64,000 nt of DNA from NCBI GenBank assembly GCA_963942565.1, contig OZ012696.1, forward strand, positions 19,828,459 to 19,892,458, written 5' to 3'. The DNA comes from Maea johnstoni (taxonomy: Eukaryota > Annelida > Polychaeta > Spionida > Magelonidae). The notes below the pieces were generated by a model. It did not search any database. It worked only from the letters and a program-made list of their open reading frames with translations, and was not told where the DNA came from. Shown here one piece after another: positions 36,618-48,434 of this stretch. A program made the position numbers and the translations under genes. How positions within the stretch are numbered: the stretch's first letter is position 1; each line of letters starts with the position of its first letter.

Positions 36618-36831
36618 CCTCACCCTATATAAAGAATCATTCAATAATTTACGCTATCAGTCAGAAAGAGGGGAATAATAGCACAAGCAGCTGAATAATT
36701 GCCAGTCAATAATCTTAACCCTGTTATACCTCATCCTATATTAAGAGTCATTTAATAATTCACGCTTTCAGTCAGAAAGAGGGGAATAATAGCACAAGCA
36801 GGTGAATAATAGCCAGTCAATAATCTACCCT
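36617..36831. repeat. Tandem duplication, 111-bp unit
   Basis: Two units (ACCTCACCCTATAT at 36617, ACCTCATCCTATAT at 36728) sharing CAGTCAGAAAGAGGGGAATA. The unit begins at the TATAATA end of the preceding MITE. Confidence 0.9.
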
Positions 36832-37139
36832 ATTCCATGTCTGCCGGCCGCATTTGATTAATACGACCGGGTGAATTGTGGCGGCCGGTTGACGACTTAC
36901 TATCAATACAACTGAAATACCTATGATATAAGCTTGCCGAACCATTTATCAGGTGGTTACAAGAGTTCTTCAACGGATATGGTGATATTGTTATAGTTTT
37001 AAGTACACTTCATGGTATCCCGGTGCACTGATTCATGAGCCGGTTCATTAAATGAATGCTGCTGAACATTGAAATCAGCTCTGATCCTGTCCTACGATTT
37101 TGCCGCTTGTTTTTCCTATAAATTGTTTGGCATAACAAC
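36832..37139. other. Intergenic, nothing recognised
   Basis: A short inverted repeat CCGGCCGC...GGCGGCCGG is at about 36843-36890. Nothing else. Confidence 0.4.
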
Positions 37140-37140
37140 A

Positions 37141-37259
37141 CAGTTATTGCCTGGCTTGTTGGTGGATAGTGCAGACTATCACCCCGAGAAGGAATTATTT
37201 CCCGAGGGCAACGCCCGAGGTAAATAATTCCCTTCGAGGGAATAACTGGCAATAACTGT
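37141..37259. mobile_element. Hairpin element with CCCGAGGGCAACGCCCGAGG apex
   Basis: Ends CAGTTATTGCC (37141) and GGCAATAACTG (37259) are inverted. The inner stem GAATTATTTCCCGAGGGC pairs with GCCCGAGGTAAATAATTC. The apex matches copy 1 at 5933, though the stem differs. Confidence 0.7.
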
Positions 37260-37269
37260 TTACTATCCA

Positions 37270-37920
37270 TACACCCTGAGATCATCTAGCTTGCGCACAC
37301 AGAACAGTCGCTACATCTTTCACATTAGGATGGTACGGTATCATGAATGTATATCTAAGCGTGGTTAACTTGCCATTCTTCATCTTGAATATTTTCCCTT
37401 TAAACTGCCTTCCTATGAAAATGTACCCCCGGAACACGGGTAATGGAACAGGTACTAAAGAATGGTCTAAAATAAAAAGTTAAATTGCTTTTTCTTTAAT
37501 GATGAAGAAGAATTAGAGAAATGGGGATAACGCATTATTATTTTATTCACATACATACTTCATTCAAAATGAGCACGCAATCATGGCAGAGAAACAGTCT
37601 TATAAATAGCACCCTCTGGACTTAAAGTAGCGAATTATCCCCGTTAAACAGAAACTAATGCACACACACGAATTGAGCCAAAGTCTCACTAAATAATCAA
37701 TCGGAATGATCATCCTAGGCCGTATGAGTTAGGGGTGACAAGTGTATTAACCTTTATCCAGTGCCACGCCTGAAGTCGAGAGTTATACGGTAATTAAGCA
37801 CTGCCCAGCAGCAGTTCTATTGTGTTATCCATATAATCAATTCATTATAGCGGCATGGGACCTGTCATAAATGACTTAAAGAATCCCGTAAACAGCAATG
37901 ATATGATTAGCACACAGAAA
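37270..37920. other. Intergenic, nothing recognised
   Basis: No supported feature. Confidence 0.4.
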
Positions 37921-37933
37921 CACACACACACAC

Positions 37934-38008
<75 letters not shown>
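37921..38008. repeat. (CA)n-(TA)n microsatellite
   Basis: Short CA run then TA to 38008, touching the hairpin element that follows. Confidence 0.97.
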
Positions 38009-38009
<1 letters not shown>

Positions 38010-38187
38010 TTGTACCACAGTTGCTTGCCTTCCACCAATCAGAGGCCTCAAAAAGTGTAGGGTTATAAGACATAACCCACACTTTTCAAGCCTTTGTTCT
38101 CTAAGCTGCCTAAACCAAAAGGTGTTACCCAAGGGTATACTTTTCTCGACCTGTGATTTATGGAAGGCAGTCAACTGTGGTACAAGC
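38009..38187. mobile_element. Hairpin element beside TA array
   Basis: CTTGTACCACAGTTG at 38009 pairs with CAACTGTGGTACAAG near 38185. Inner AAAGTGTAGGGTTAT pairs with ATAACCCACACTTT. No coding capacity. Confidence 0.65.
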
Positions 38188-38252
38188 CACATACACTCCT
38201 CGGAAGCTGTGACCTGTATGGGATACCCTCGCGGTTACTCGTCTCCGCCTCG

Positions 38253-38452
38253 NNNNNNNNNNNNNNNNNNNNNNNNNNNNNNNNNNNNNNNNNNNNNNNN
38301 NNNNNNNNNNNNNNNNNNNNNNNNNNNNNNNNNNNNNNNNNNNNNNNNNNNNNNNNNNNNNNNNNNNNNNNNNNNNNNNNNNNNNNNNNNNNNNNNNNNN
38401 NNNNNNNNNNNNNNNNNNNNNNNNNNNNNNNNNNNNNNNNNNNNNNNNNNNN
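38253..38452. other. Assembly gap (200 N)
   Basis: Exactly 200 N, a placeholder size. Flanked by GC-rich and TG-rich sequence. Confidence 1.
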
Positions 38453-38512
38453 ATATTATGTGTGTGTCTGTGTTTATGTATGTATGTGTGTATGTGTGTC
38501 TCTGTGTAGTTA
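38453..38512. repeat. (TG)n/(TATG)n run
   Basis: Imperfect TG and TATG repeats at the gap edge. Confidence 0.85.
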
Positions 38513-38577
38513 TCTCTATAGATGACAAAAGACCTCCTCATTATATATACCTATCAGGCTATACTGTGATTATTTTG

Positions 38578-38768
38578 ACGACCCCTGTGTAAAGTCCGGT
38601 AGATAGCGGTTGAAATACCCAACGCTTTGATCGTTTTTTTCGGTCCACTTTCTAACTCTTCACATTTTTTACGCTTCACTTGCTAAGAATAGGGGGTTGT
38701 GCGGCGACTGGTACGGGTTATCTGCATTAATGGCTACTCAGATTAACATCTAGGGACTGGTGCATCAT
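38578..38768 (-). repeat. Foldback repeat, unit A (inverted)
   Basis: Aligned to the reverse complement of 40245-40436: GTAAAGT.CGGTAGATAGCGG, GGTCCACTTTCTAACTCTTC, TTGTGCGGCGACTGGTACGG and CATCTAGGGACTGGTGCA. It forms the left arm of a possible 1.86-kb foldback unit. Confidence 0.8.
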
Positions 38769-38769
38769 G

Positions 38770-38770
<1 letters not shown>

Positions 38771-38830
<60 letters not shown>
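38771..38830. repeat. (TTA)n microsatellite
   Basis: TTA repeat directly inside unit A's inner edge. Confidence 0.93.
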
Positions 38831-38837
<7 letters not shown>

Positions 38838-38964
38838 TTATTACTATTATTTTTTTATATGAGCAACTTCAAATATTGCTGCGCCCCACCCCAATGCTAA
38901 GGAATGTTGTTCTTGTACCTTAACTCATCAATGTGAGTAGCTCTGGGAAACGGACTTCGTAGTA

Positions 38965-39080
38965 CGACCTGGTTATTCTTAGCAAGTGAAGCGGTGTGAA
39001 GAGTTATAAAGTGGATCAAATAACACGATCAAAGCATAACGCATTTCAACCGCTACCTACCGAACTTCACATAGGGGTCG
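38965..39080 (+). repeat. Foldback repeat, unit B (partial)
   Basis: Same orientation as 40245-40436 and aligned over CTTAGCAAGTGAAGCGGTGT, GAAGAGTTA.AAAGTGGA.C and CTACCGAACTTCACATAGGG. It is a third copy, inside the interval between A and C. Confidence 0.75.
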
Positions 39081-39149
39081 TCACTAGTCACAGGCATTTC
39101 TTGTACCCCATGGCTGATGGGAGTAATGGGGGCCTTTTCTCATATACGT

Positions 39150-39323
<174 letters not shown>

Positions 39324-39422
39324 CAGTAAGAGTGTCAAACCAGGGATTTAGTCAAATCCCTAAAACTTTCAGGGAATCTGTCAAATTCCTGTTTCACTCA
39401 AGGATTCGGTCCCTAAATGTCT

Positions 39423-40244
<822 letters not shown>

Positions 40245-40436
40245 AAGAATGCTCTGGAATGGTGCACCAGTCCCTAGATGTTATTCTGAATAGCCATTAA
40301 CCCGTACCAGTCGCCGCACAACCCCTTCTTCTTAGCAAGTGAAGCGGTGTGAAGAGTTAGAAAGTGGACCAAATAACACGATCAGAGCCTTGGGTATCTC
40401 AACCGCTATCTACCGAACTTCACATAGGGGTTGTAA
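40245..40436 (+). repeat. Foldback repeat, unit C
   Basis: Right arm matching unit A in inverted orientation and unit B in direct orientation. It ends CATAGGGGTTGT at 40436. Confidence 0.8.
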
Positions 40437-40506
40437 TTCATTCATACATTACTTGAGTTTGTCCACTACCCAATAGATGTCGCGGCTGGTGAAGAGTAGC
40501 ATGCGA

Positions 40507-40673
40507 GTGTAATGCCAGCACTCTCCACACAGATATACGCTAAACATAGTATCTCTGCCACCACATTGGTACTATTTCGCGGAATATTTTGATAAGTGAC
40601 GTCATTAAATGTAGCCCATTGGTCAAAGTGTGATGCACGCGACGCACGTGGTCAAAATTACAATCAATGCGTG
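40507..40673 (-). repeat. Dispersed CRE/CCAAT-bearing block, copy 2
   Basis: Partner of 19943-20100 in inverse orientation. TGACGTCA and CCCATTGGTCAAA are retained. It abuts the palindrome at 40687. Confidence 0.75.
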
Positions 40674-40686
40674 GGGGCAGAGATTG

Positions 40687-41254
40687 AGGTAGGACCTTGC
40701 ACCTTACCAAATACATGAATGATGAAATTGTAGAGTTTGATTTTGAAGTGAAGGGTGAGTCTTGACATTTTGCCAAAAATCGAAACACAGACAGATATGT
40801 GCGTAAAGGGTGTCATATCAACTCAAAATAGCAGATTATTGATAAGTTTATCATTATTCTGTAACTATGAGATGTAAGCTGTACAATAGCATAAGTGCCG
40901 TTGTCCACATTGATCTCAGTTTTCAGACATAGATGTTTTAAAAAATGACCCGGGTATCGGGTAGGGTTCTACCTTAAGGTAGAAGCCTATTCGATACCCG
41001 GGTCATTTTTAAAACTTAAATATCTGAAAACTGAGTTAAATGTAGACAACGGCACTCATGCTATTGTATAGGTCACATCTCATAGTTACAGAATAATGAT
41101 AAATTTATCAATAATTGGCTATTTTGAGTTGATGTGGCAACCTTAAAGAACATATCGATTTTAGGCAAAATGTCAAGACTCACCCTTCACTTCAAAATCA
41201 AACTCTACCATTTCATCATTCATGTATGTGGTAAGGTGCAAGGTCCTACCTCAA
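40687..41254. repeat. 568-bp palindrome
   Basis: Arms of about 289 and 279 bp meet at CCTTAAGG near 40975. They are about 90% identical, with one indel region near 40793/41145. Outer ends are GAGGTAGGACCTTGCACC and its inverse. It could be a foldback transposon or an inverted duplication. No spacer remains. Confidence 0.9.
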
Positions 41255-41750
41255 CCAGGAATCTGCACGATGAGTATCTTAAAAACATTTTTGAATATTC
41301 CCATAAGCCTCAAAATTACTAACAACACGTGGTTTACGTAGTTAATACTGATTTTCAGGTCCTGTCATAATACGAGGTGCCTTTGACATGAGCTTGTACC
41401 TAGAGGGGGTTCATATTTCTCATATCCTAAAACAAAGACTTCGAAGATCGTATCGTTATTCCCTTTCAGCCAAAGAATGAGATGAAAATAATGGTCAAAA
41501 TGGTCTAGCTGAAAGAAATATGCATGGTTAAAGCAGACAGCTAGGTTGTTTGTGACCAATTTAACAAGGAAGACCCAAAGGGCCCTGCCGTTTGTTCTCT
41601 TGACCGTACCACAATAGAGTTGCTAGGTCGACATTCGTTGCGAGTGATCACTACTCATGTGCAATCTTTTGTTTTGATATCCATTCTCAGGGGCCAGCCA
41701 AGGACACCACCTAGTGGTGATAACCTAGGTGTTCTAGATTATCACCTTGA
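41255..41750. other. Intergenic, nothing recognised
   Basis: No supported feature. Confidence 0.4.
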
Positions 41751-41777
41751 ATAATAATAATAATAATAATAATAATG

Positions 41778-41823
<46 letters not shown>

Positions 41824-41835
41824 TAATAATAATAG
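41751..41835. repeat. (AAT)n microsatellite
   Basis: AAT repeats with ATG variants, next to a minus-strand retroposon end. Confidence 0.93.
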
Positions 41836-41935
41836 TAATAATCTTTATTTCACAAGTGTAACACAGTCAAATACAGGATTTGATTTTCGCTGTGGCCCTC
41901 CGATTTAAGGATTATACATTTCATGCTTCGGGCTA
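41836..41935 (-). mobile_element. Retroposon 3' end with ATT tail
   Basis: On the minus strand: GTGTTACACTTGTGAAATAA, then AGATTATTACTATTATTATT and more ATT. A polyadenylation-like AATAAA followed by an ATT tail marks a LINE-type 3' end. The body is not recognised. Confidence 0.55.
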
Positions 41936-42317
41936 CAGAGTTGACAATTGTTCCTCAAGGTAAAGCCTCTTGAATGTTGAGAGAGATGGTGCCATTTTCA
42001 TATTTAACGATAAGGAATTCCTTATTTCTATGTCTTGATAAGTAAACGAGTGTTTAAATAGCTGTATTTTGACCGGTGGAGGAACCAAATTTAGTTATGT
42101 AATTGATCTTGTAAGGTGACTATGTTGATCTGAGCAGAACTGAAACATATTTTTTCAGGTACATTTTCAGATACATCGTACTGGGATCACAGTAAAAAAT
42201 ACTGCGATATATGGTTAAAATGGCGGTTAAATTCAACACCCGTCATTTGATGTCTTGTGCAGAGGTTAAAGCACCGTATATTTCGTGGAAATGTTCTGGT
42301 ATGCCTTGGACTATGTG
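41936..42317. other. Intergenic, nothing recognised
   Basis: May be the decayed body of the retroposon ending at 41836. Confidence 0.35.
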
Positions 42318-43776
42318 CGTTTGTGCCATTGACTGCTGGTTGTCTCTCACAACTGAGGGCCTGTCCTGATAGCCAAGTGGTCTGAGACGTTGCCACTGAC
42401 TGCTGGTTGTCTCCCACGTCATTGAGGGCCTGTCCTGATAGCCGAGGTGTCCAGGGCGTTGCCACTGACTGCTGATTGTCTCTCACAACTGAGGGCCTGT
42501 CCTGATAACCGAGGTCTTGAGGTCGTTGCCACTGACTGCTGGTTGTCTCTCACAACTGAGGGCTTGTCCAGAGAGCCGAGTGGTCTGAGACGTTGCCACT
42601 GACTGCTGGTTGTCTCTCACAACTAAGGGCCTGTCCAGAGAGCCGAGGTGTCCAGGGCGTTGCCACTGACTGCTGATTGTCTCTCACAACTGAGGGCCTG
42701 TCCTGATAACCGAGGTGTCCAGGGCGTTGCCACTGACTGCTGGTTGTCTCTCACAACTGAGGGCTTGTCCAGAGAGCCGAGTGAACTGAGACGTTGCCAC
42801 TGACTGCTGGTTGTCTCTCACAACTAAGGGCCTGTCCAGAGAGCCGAGTGGTCTGAGACGTTGCCACTGACTGCTGGTTGTCTCTCACAACTGAGGGCCT
42901 GTCCAGAGAGCCGAGTGGTCTGAGACGTTGCCACTGACTGCTGGTTGTCTCTCACAACAGAGGGCCTGTTGAGAGAGCCGAGTGGTCTGAGACGTTGCCA
43001 CTGACTGCTGGTTGTCTCTCACGACTAAGGGCCTGTCTAGAGAGCCGAGTGGTCTGAGGCGTTGCCACTGACTGCTGGTTGTCTCTCACAACAGAGGGCC
43101 TGTCTAGAGAGCCGAGTGGTCTGAGGCGTTGCCACTGACTGCTGGTTGTCTCTCACAACTAAGGGCCTGTCTAGAGAGCCGAGTGGTCTGAGACGTTGCC
43201 ACTGACTGCTGGTTGTCTCTCACAACTGAGGGCCTGTCTAGAGAGCCGAGTGGTCTGAGGCGTTGCCACTGACTGCTGGTTGTCTCTCACAACTAAGGGC
43301 CTGTCTAGAGAGCCGAGTGGTCTGAGACGTTGCCACTGACTGCTGGTTGTCTCTCACAACTGAGGGCCTGTCTAGAGAGCCGAGTGGTCTGAGACGTTGC
43401 CACTGACTGCTGGTTGTCTCTCACAACTAAGGGCCTGTCTAGAGAGCCGAGTGGTCTGAGGCGTTGCCACTGACTGCTGGTTGTCTCTCACAACTAAGGG
43501 CCTGTCTAGAGAGCCGAGTGGTCTGAGACGTTGCCACTGACTGCTGGTTTTCTCTCACAACTGAGGGCCTGTCTAGAGAGCCGAGTGGTCTGAGACGTTG
43601 CCACTGACTGCTGGCCGTCTCTCACAACTGAGGGCCTCTCCTGATCGCCGGGTGGTCTGAGACGTTGCCACTGACTGCTGGCTGTCTCTCACGTCACTGA
43701 GGGCCTGTCCTGATAGCCGAGTGGTCTGAGACGTTGTCGCTGACTGCTGGCTGTCTCTCACGACTGAGGGCCTGTA
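42318..43776. repeat. Minisatellite, about 22 copies of a 67-bp unit
   Basis: GACTGCTGGTTGTCTCTCAC recurs every 67 bp from 42331 to 43743, with a few longer edge units. The core is highly homogeneous (43003-43540 near identical). Variation alternates between CTGTCCTGATAGCC and CTGTCTAGAGAGCC. The unit is much richer in GC than the surroundings and is not a multiple of three, so it is not coding. Confidence 0.97.
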
Positions 43777-44609
43777 GCAACCACCTAACAAGTGAAATTA
43801 AGGGTTCAGGATAATCAGTATTGTAGGTCACTCAACGAAACTGTACGATTTTCAACTGCATTTATATATCCTTTGGTTACATGAAAGAGCTACAGTGCCG
43901 ACATTTACATCATGCACTAAATGTTTGGGCAGCTAGAGTAAAATACATGACTGCACGTCCGATTGCTACCCAGCTAACTGGGCATGGATGCAACCAAAGG
44001 TCCCAGACTTCACAACTGATACCTAGGTCATTGATGTTCTTGGCTTATATTTTTGACATGTTATCCGTGGGTGTTTGTACAACCAAGCACTGCCAGACTT
44101 CTGGTCGACTGGTGCAGGAATTAAGTGTCTTTACTGTAGCATGGATGGGTCTAATCAGACACAATGACGACCCAAACCTGTACACATTATATGAGTAACC
44201 CGTTTATCACCCAGCAGATCACGCAGCGCGACCGGGTTATCTTAATACGCATTCTTGGCAAGTGTTGTGGGTCAAAGAGAAAACTAGATGAATTAACGTG
44301 GACAAAGCATTAGATGTTTCATTCACCAGACCATCACAAAGGAGTACATCACTTGTCAATACCCCTTTCTAATTTGTAAGTCCGTTGGTATGGGAGGGCA
44401 GTCTTCAATTGTGCACAGGGTTATGAGTGAGCCTTTTGTTGTCGTAAGGGTATATTATTCATACAATTTTGGTGACTATAATTTAACTTTTCAGTACATG
44501 TAGGAGTAGGGGTACCTTGTATTTGATCCACCATATCAGAAAAGGAGAGAGTATATTTAAAGATTGATTCGAATTTGAAAGGTGCTTAATACAACTTGCT
44601 GCAAATGGG
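43777..44609. other. Intergenic; dispersed block at 43888-43965
   Basis: 43888-43965 aligns with 21829-21915. A 105-codon frame over 43881-44198 has no recognised domain and overlaps this repeat, so it is not called as a gene. Confidence 0.45.
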
Positions 44610-44619
44610 AGAATCTAGA

Positions 44620-45376
44620 AAGATTAAAATTGCTTGCTGAAATGCAAGAGGGTACCTATCAGCTATTCCTTACATCACAAAACTGATATCAGAAGTCGAT
44701 GTTCTAGCCATATCTGGACACTGGCTGCATGGTAATAGATTGAATGTATTAAATGATATTTCTGACTCGCATGATGTCTTCACTAGGTCCAGTAATGCTT
44801 CTGAATACTATGGGTCTAGGAGGGGCAGGGAGGAGTTGCTTTTTTTTGGCTAAAATCAATCTCGGGGTTCTCTAAGGTTGGGGACATTATCCATGATAGG
44901 GAATGCGTTGTTCCTTACCAGCCACAGGATGGTGAAGTTTATTTTTTATATCTGTTTACCTCCCTGCGCAGGGGTGTGGCTAGGACCTCAACCCTGTTTT
45001 AGATGAAATTACTGAAATGATTGAATCCCAGGAAGCAGGATCACATGTTATTATTTTAGGGGACTTCAACGAAGACGTTCGGGTTTGTGGTGGTTCAAGG
45101 GCAACCAGAGCTCCTACGTTGAGAGGTATGTATGTGATGAATTTTTTTGACCGGCATGGGCTTATTCCAATGAATATGGAGCCTTTTTCGAGTGGCCCAG
45201 TTGACACTTTTGAATGCCATAATGGGCATTCTACTATTGATTACTTCGCCGTCCCATCTTACCTGAAGAAAGACGTCTGCCAATGTTGCGTTAACCGGTG
45301 GGATGCCTTGAATACATATGATCATAGGGATGTCCAATTGACTATGAAGATGCATATCCCATTCACAGCCGGTTAA
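44620..45376 (+). pseudogene. LINE apurinic-like endonuclease, broken
   Basis: The first half (44620-45000) is frameshifted but retains VLAISGHWLHGNRLNVL-like sequence. The second half is open: VIILGDFNEDV, GHSTIDYFAVP, and NTYDHRDVQL, where Tyr replaces the Ser of the usual SDH. Stop near 45376. Confidence 0.8.
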
Positions 45377-45542
45377 CTCGATGGGTAAGATTAAATGGGA
45401 TAAGTGGGATTTAATTAAGGCACCAATATAGAATGAATATCCACCAGCCCCTGAGTTGACCACTATAATGCACGATGCCGCTTCTGATCTAGCGTGAACC
45501 AGATATGTTAAGCATATCAAACCTTGTTGAAATGCCAGTCTC

Positions 45543-46772
45543 ATGGCACTCAAGAAGGTGAAGGTTCAGTCGTACAGAATCTGGGTTGGAGCTAGTCGTC
45601 CGCGTGATCCGGCGGACCCCCTATTGGTATCCTATAAAGCAACCAAGAGAAAGTTTGGTGTCGCTATCAAAGGTCTAGCCAAAAAATACGAGACTGAAGA
45701 GATCAGTAAGGCTGCCAGACTTGCTGAGGTCGACAGAAACTCATATTGGCGGCTAATTAAAAGATGTAGGAATTCAAATAGCTCCTCTAATATCTCTATA
45801 AGTAACGCCGGTGGTGTTGTTGTTAACCAGGTTAATGATGTTCTCGAGGTATGGCAAAGTCATTTCGCCAATCTCGGCACCCCCAAAACTAAACCTAACT
45901 TCGATGAAGAACACTTCCGGATGGTTACCAATTTTACAAAACTGTATAATGAAGGTAAGGTGGTGGATGACAATTTTTTGAAGTCACATTTCTCATAGAA
46001 CAAAATCCAGGTTGCCCTTAAGAAACTAACCCTAGGTAAGGCTGCTGGGTTTGAAATGGTATCTGCGGAGCACATTGTGAATGCAGGCGAATGCCTTTTT
46101 GAGCCTTTAAGGTGGCTCTATAATGCCATCTTTGACCTTGAGATAATTCCGTCATGCTTCAGAAATAGAGTTCGAATTCCACTTTTTAAGGGAAATGATT
46201 TAGACTCACTCGATCTAAACAACTACCGCGGCATAACTCTTCTTTCCACTTTCAATAAAATCTTTGAGATTCTGGTATGGAACCACCTAAAAGGCTGGTG
46301 GAAGGATGAGCATGTTATCTCTGAGTTGCAGGGAGCCTGCAAAAAGGGGTTATCTTGCATCCACACAGCTTTTCTACTACAGGAGACTGTGGCCACGTCA
46401 ATGGAGGACAATGACCAATGCTTTGTGGGCTTCTTTGACTTGGCCAGAGCATTTGACACCATGTGGAATGATGGGCTATTTAAACAACTTTTCAACCTTG
46501 GGATTACCGGAAAGACTTGGAGACTTCTCTATTGTGGCTACATCGATTTTCGGTGTCGGGTGCGAGTGGGATGTAGTTTTTCCGAACCCTATGAACTTTC
46601 TTGTGGGATCCATCAAGGCGGGTATTTCTCACTTTTAAAGTACACTGTTTTTATAAATTCACTTCTTGTTAGTCTCCGTAACTCTGGTTTATGTACTAAG
46701 ATTTATAGAACTCCCAGCACACCCCACGGGTACGCTGATGACCCTTGCCACATGTTGTCTCTCCAAACGTAA
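45543..46772 (+). pseudogene. LINE linker and reverse transcriptase, broken
   Basis: 45543-45998 is the linker (YWRLIKRCRNS, then VLEVWQSHFANLG). A stop follows. 46056-46772 holds the fingers (IPLFKGNDLDSLDLNNYRG), GACKKGLSCIHTAFLLQET, motif A VGFFDLARAFDTMW, B' CGIHQGGYFSLLKYTVFIN, and motif C GYADD. Closely parallels 10310-12440. Confidence 0.88.
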
Positions 46773-47150
46773 AACTGACACCGTTATGGATATTGTATAG
46801 ACATGGTTGTACTTGGAGGTATGATTTTAATGCCCATAAAAGTGGGATACTCGTTTTTGGCGAGAATCGGCAAGAACACCAGAGAAATTCTGAAAATAGA
46901 TCTTTAAATTATCTAGAGTCAAGGAAGTACAACCATGTTGGTATTAACGCACCAATATATCTTGAAAGTACGTCCGGGATAGAGGAGAGGATTTGTAAAG
47001 CTAGAAGGGTTCTAAATGCAACTTATGGTATAGGCATCCGCAAAAATGGTCTTAACATTGCAACGTGTAGCGTAATATTTTGGACAGTGGTAGTCCCAAC
47101 AGCACTGTATGGATGCGAACTGTGGCGGTTAAACAGCGACAGTATAAATA

Positions 47151-47340
47151 CTGTAGAACACATATATGACGCTTTGGGGAATTTTCGCATCATAGCGTAT
47201 CTTTATGTTAGCGACGGTAGCTGCCGCTGACAGCGCCAGTACAGTAAAAAAAAACATACAGGATTTTAATATATAGCGAAGCGGAACCACACGCTATGTA
47301 CGCTATATATAAACAGACGCTAACATTGTGTGTTCTACAG
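47151..47340. mobile_element. 190-bp MITE with TA target duplication
   Basis: Terminal inverted repeats CTGTAGAACACA and TGTGTTCTACAG. TA at 47149-47150 and 47341-47342 is the target duplication. Removing the element and one TA gives a continuous LINE frame (SIN-ILDNFQ), which fixes the ends exactly. TA targets and short inverted repeats suggest a Tc1/mariner-type origin. It is non-coding. Confidence 0.9.
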
Positions 47341-47569
47341 TATACTGGATAACTTTCAAATATATGCTGGGAAGAAGATCCAATGTCGTACTCTAAGACG
47401 CCGAATATTTGTAGTTTTTTTGGTCTTGGTTGGATGCGTCTAGTTCGACTTGTCCAGGTGAAGAAGATGCTTTTTATACATGCATTATTGGCACTGGATA
47501 ATGACAATCTCTCTAAGAGAGTATTCATTGAGAGGGCCACCATAAGTTTTCCAAAATGTGGATGACGAC

Positions 47570-47594
47570 CCCCCCCCCCCCCCCCCCCCCCCCC
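47570..47594. repeat. C homopolymer
   Basis: About 25 C in a row, inside the LINE. Confidence 0.95.
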
Positions 47595-48070
47595 ATTTTG
47601 TGGCTGGAGCATTGTGGATGATTTATTGAATGTAGCCGACATTTTTAGTTTAACAAACAAAGTCATGAATATGACTCTTAGAGAACACATCTATCCGAAA
47701 TCAGTGTGGCAGAATATTGTATGGGAACGAGGTTGGTCACTTGAAGATACACACTGGTGCCTAGAAGCTAAGCTGCACAAGGAACTTGATCTTCTTACTC
47801 TGATAAACCCTAATTCGAGATATCTTACCTCAGGTGGAGTCTTTCGAATACATTCCCGGAAATGATACATTTTTGTGAGGTGAGATGTCCATTTTCTTTC
47901 AAGTTTTAAGGCAATTGCAACACAACTGTTTTCTCGTACGTCATTTGCAAACATAAAATCATTTTATCTGGTCTAAATTATTGAAAAAAGACCGGAACAT
48001 TGTGTATGGCCGCTCCGAGGTTGTTAAATGTGTTTGGTCATTGTCACAAGCTATAAGAAATGTATTGTAA

Positions 48071-48434
48071 TATTTAGAGGAGTGGAAAATATTTTTGCTC
48101 CATACACATTGTTGGTTTTGGAAGGTGCTTCAAGTTCGCATAGGCCTGATATCGGCAATGAACTTTCAAAACATATATCTGTTTTAGCACAACAATGTGC
48201 TATTTTGAAACTTTCAGCATCGTGACTTGATCCCTTTCTACTTGTTGAATTAGATTAGTACGAAGCGCACTCTGGTGGATAAATGGCCATTGTAGTGACG
48301 TCTCTCCAGGTATGCCGGAGAGCGGCCATGCTTGAGGCGCTATCCTTGAGACGACAGAAATGTTGTTAGTTCCTCAGTGTGCATGTATCAACCTAGATCA
48401 CCTATGAAAGGATGAAAGATAAAGAGAGTGTCTC
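48071..48434. other. Intergenic, nothing recognised
   Basis: Possibly the LINE 3' end up to about 48240. Otherwise no feature. Confidence 0.35.

Larger units (their letters stand above)
46745..47870 (+). pseudogene. LINE C-terminal region, split by MITE
   Basis: 46745-47150 carries KSGILVFGENRQ, YNHVGINAPI and ALYGCELWRLNSDSIN. After the MITE it continues ILDNFQIYAGKKIQ and FGLGWMRLVRLVQVKKMLF. After the C run, VWQNIVWERGWSLEDTHW parallels the region before the knuckle in the other copy. The zinc knuckle itself is not recognisable here. Confidence 0.8.
44610..48070 (+). mobile_element. Endonuclease-type LINE, plus strand, decayed
   Basis: Same family as 8996-13268, in the same order: endonuclease (from about 44620), linker, reverse transcriptase, C-terminal region. 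It begins nearer the start of the endonuclease (KIKIACWN-like) than the other copy. A 190-bp MITE (47151-47340) and a C run (47570-47594) interrupt it. The 3' end is not sharply defined and no target duplication was found. Many stops and frameshifts make it older than the copy at 9-13 kb. Confidence 0.85.

Noticed and set aside
38253-38452. Frames crossing the gap
   Set aside because: They run through N and cannot be read.
42318-43776. CRISPR-like array
   Set aside because: The repeats are contiguous 67-bp units with no unique spacers, in animal DNA; it is a minisatellite.
43881-44198. 105-codon open frame
   Set aside because: No domain, overlaps a dispersed repeat (partner at 21829), and has no splice or start context.
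45095-45553. 152-codon minus-strand frame
   Set aside because: It is the antisense of the LINE endonuclease.
47570-47594. C run as a regulatory or i-motif site
   Set aside because: A plain homopolymer inside a dead LINE, possibly length-inaccurate in assembly.
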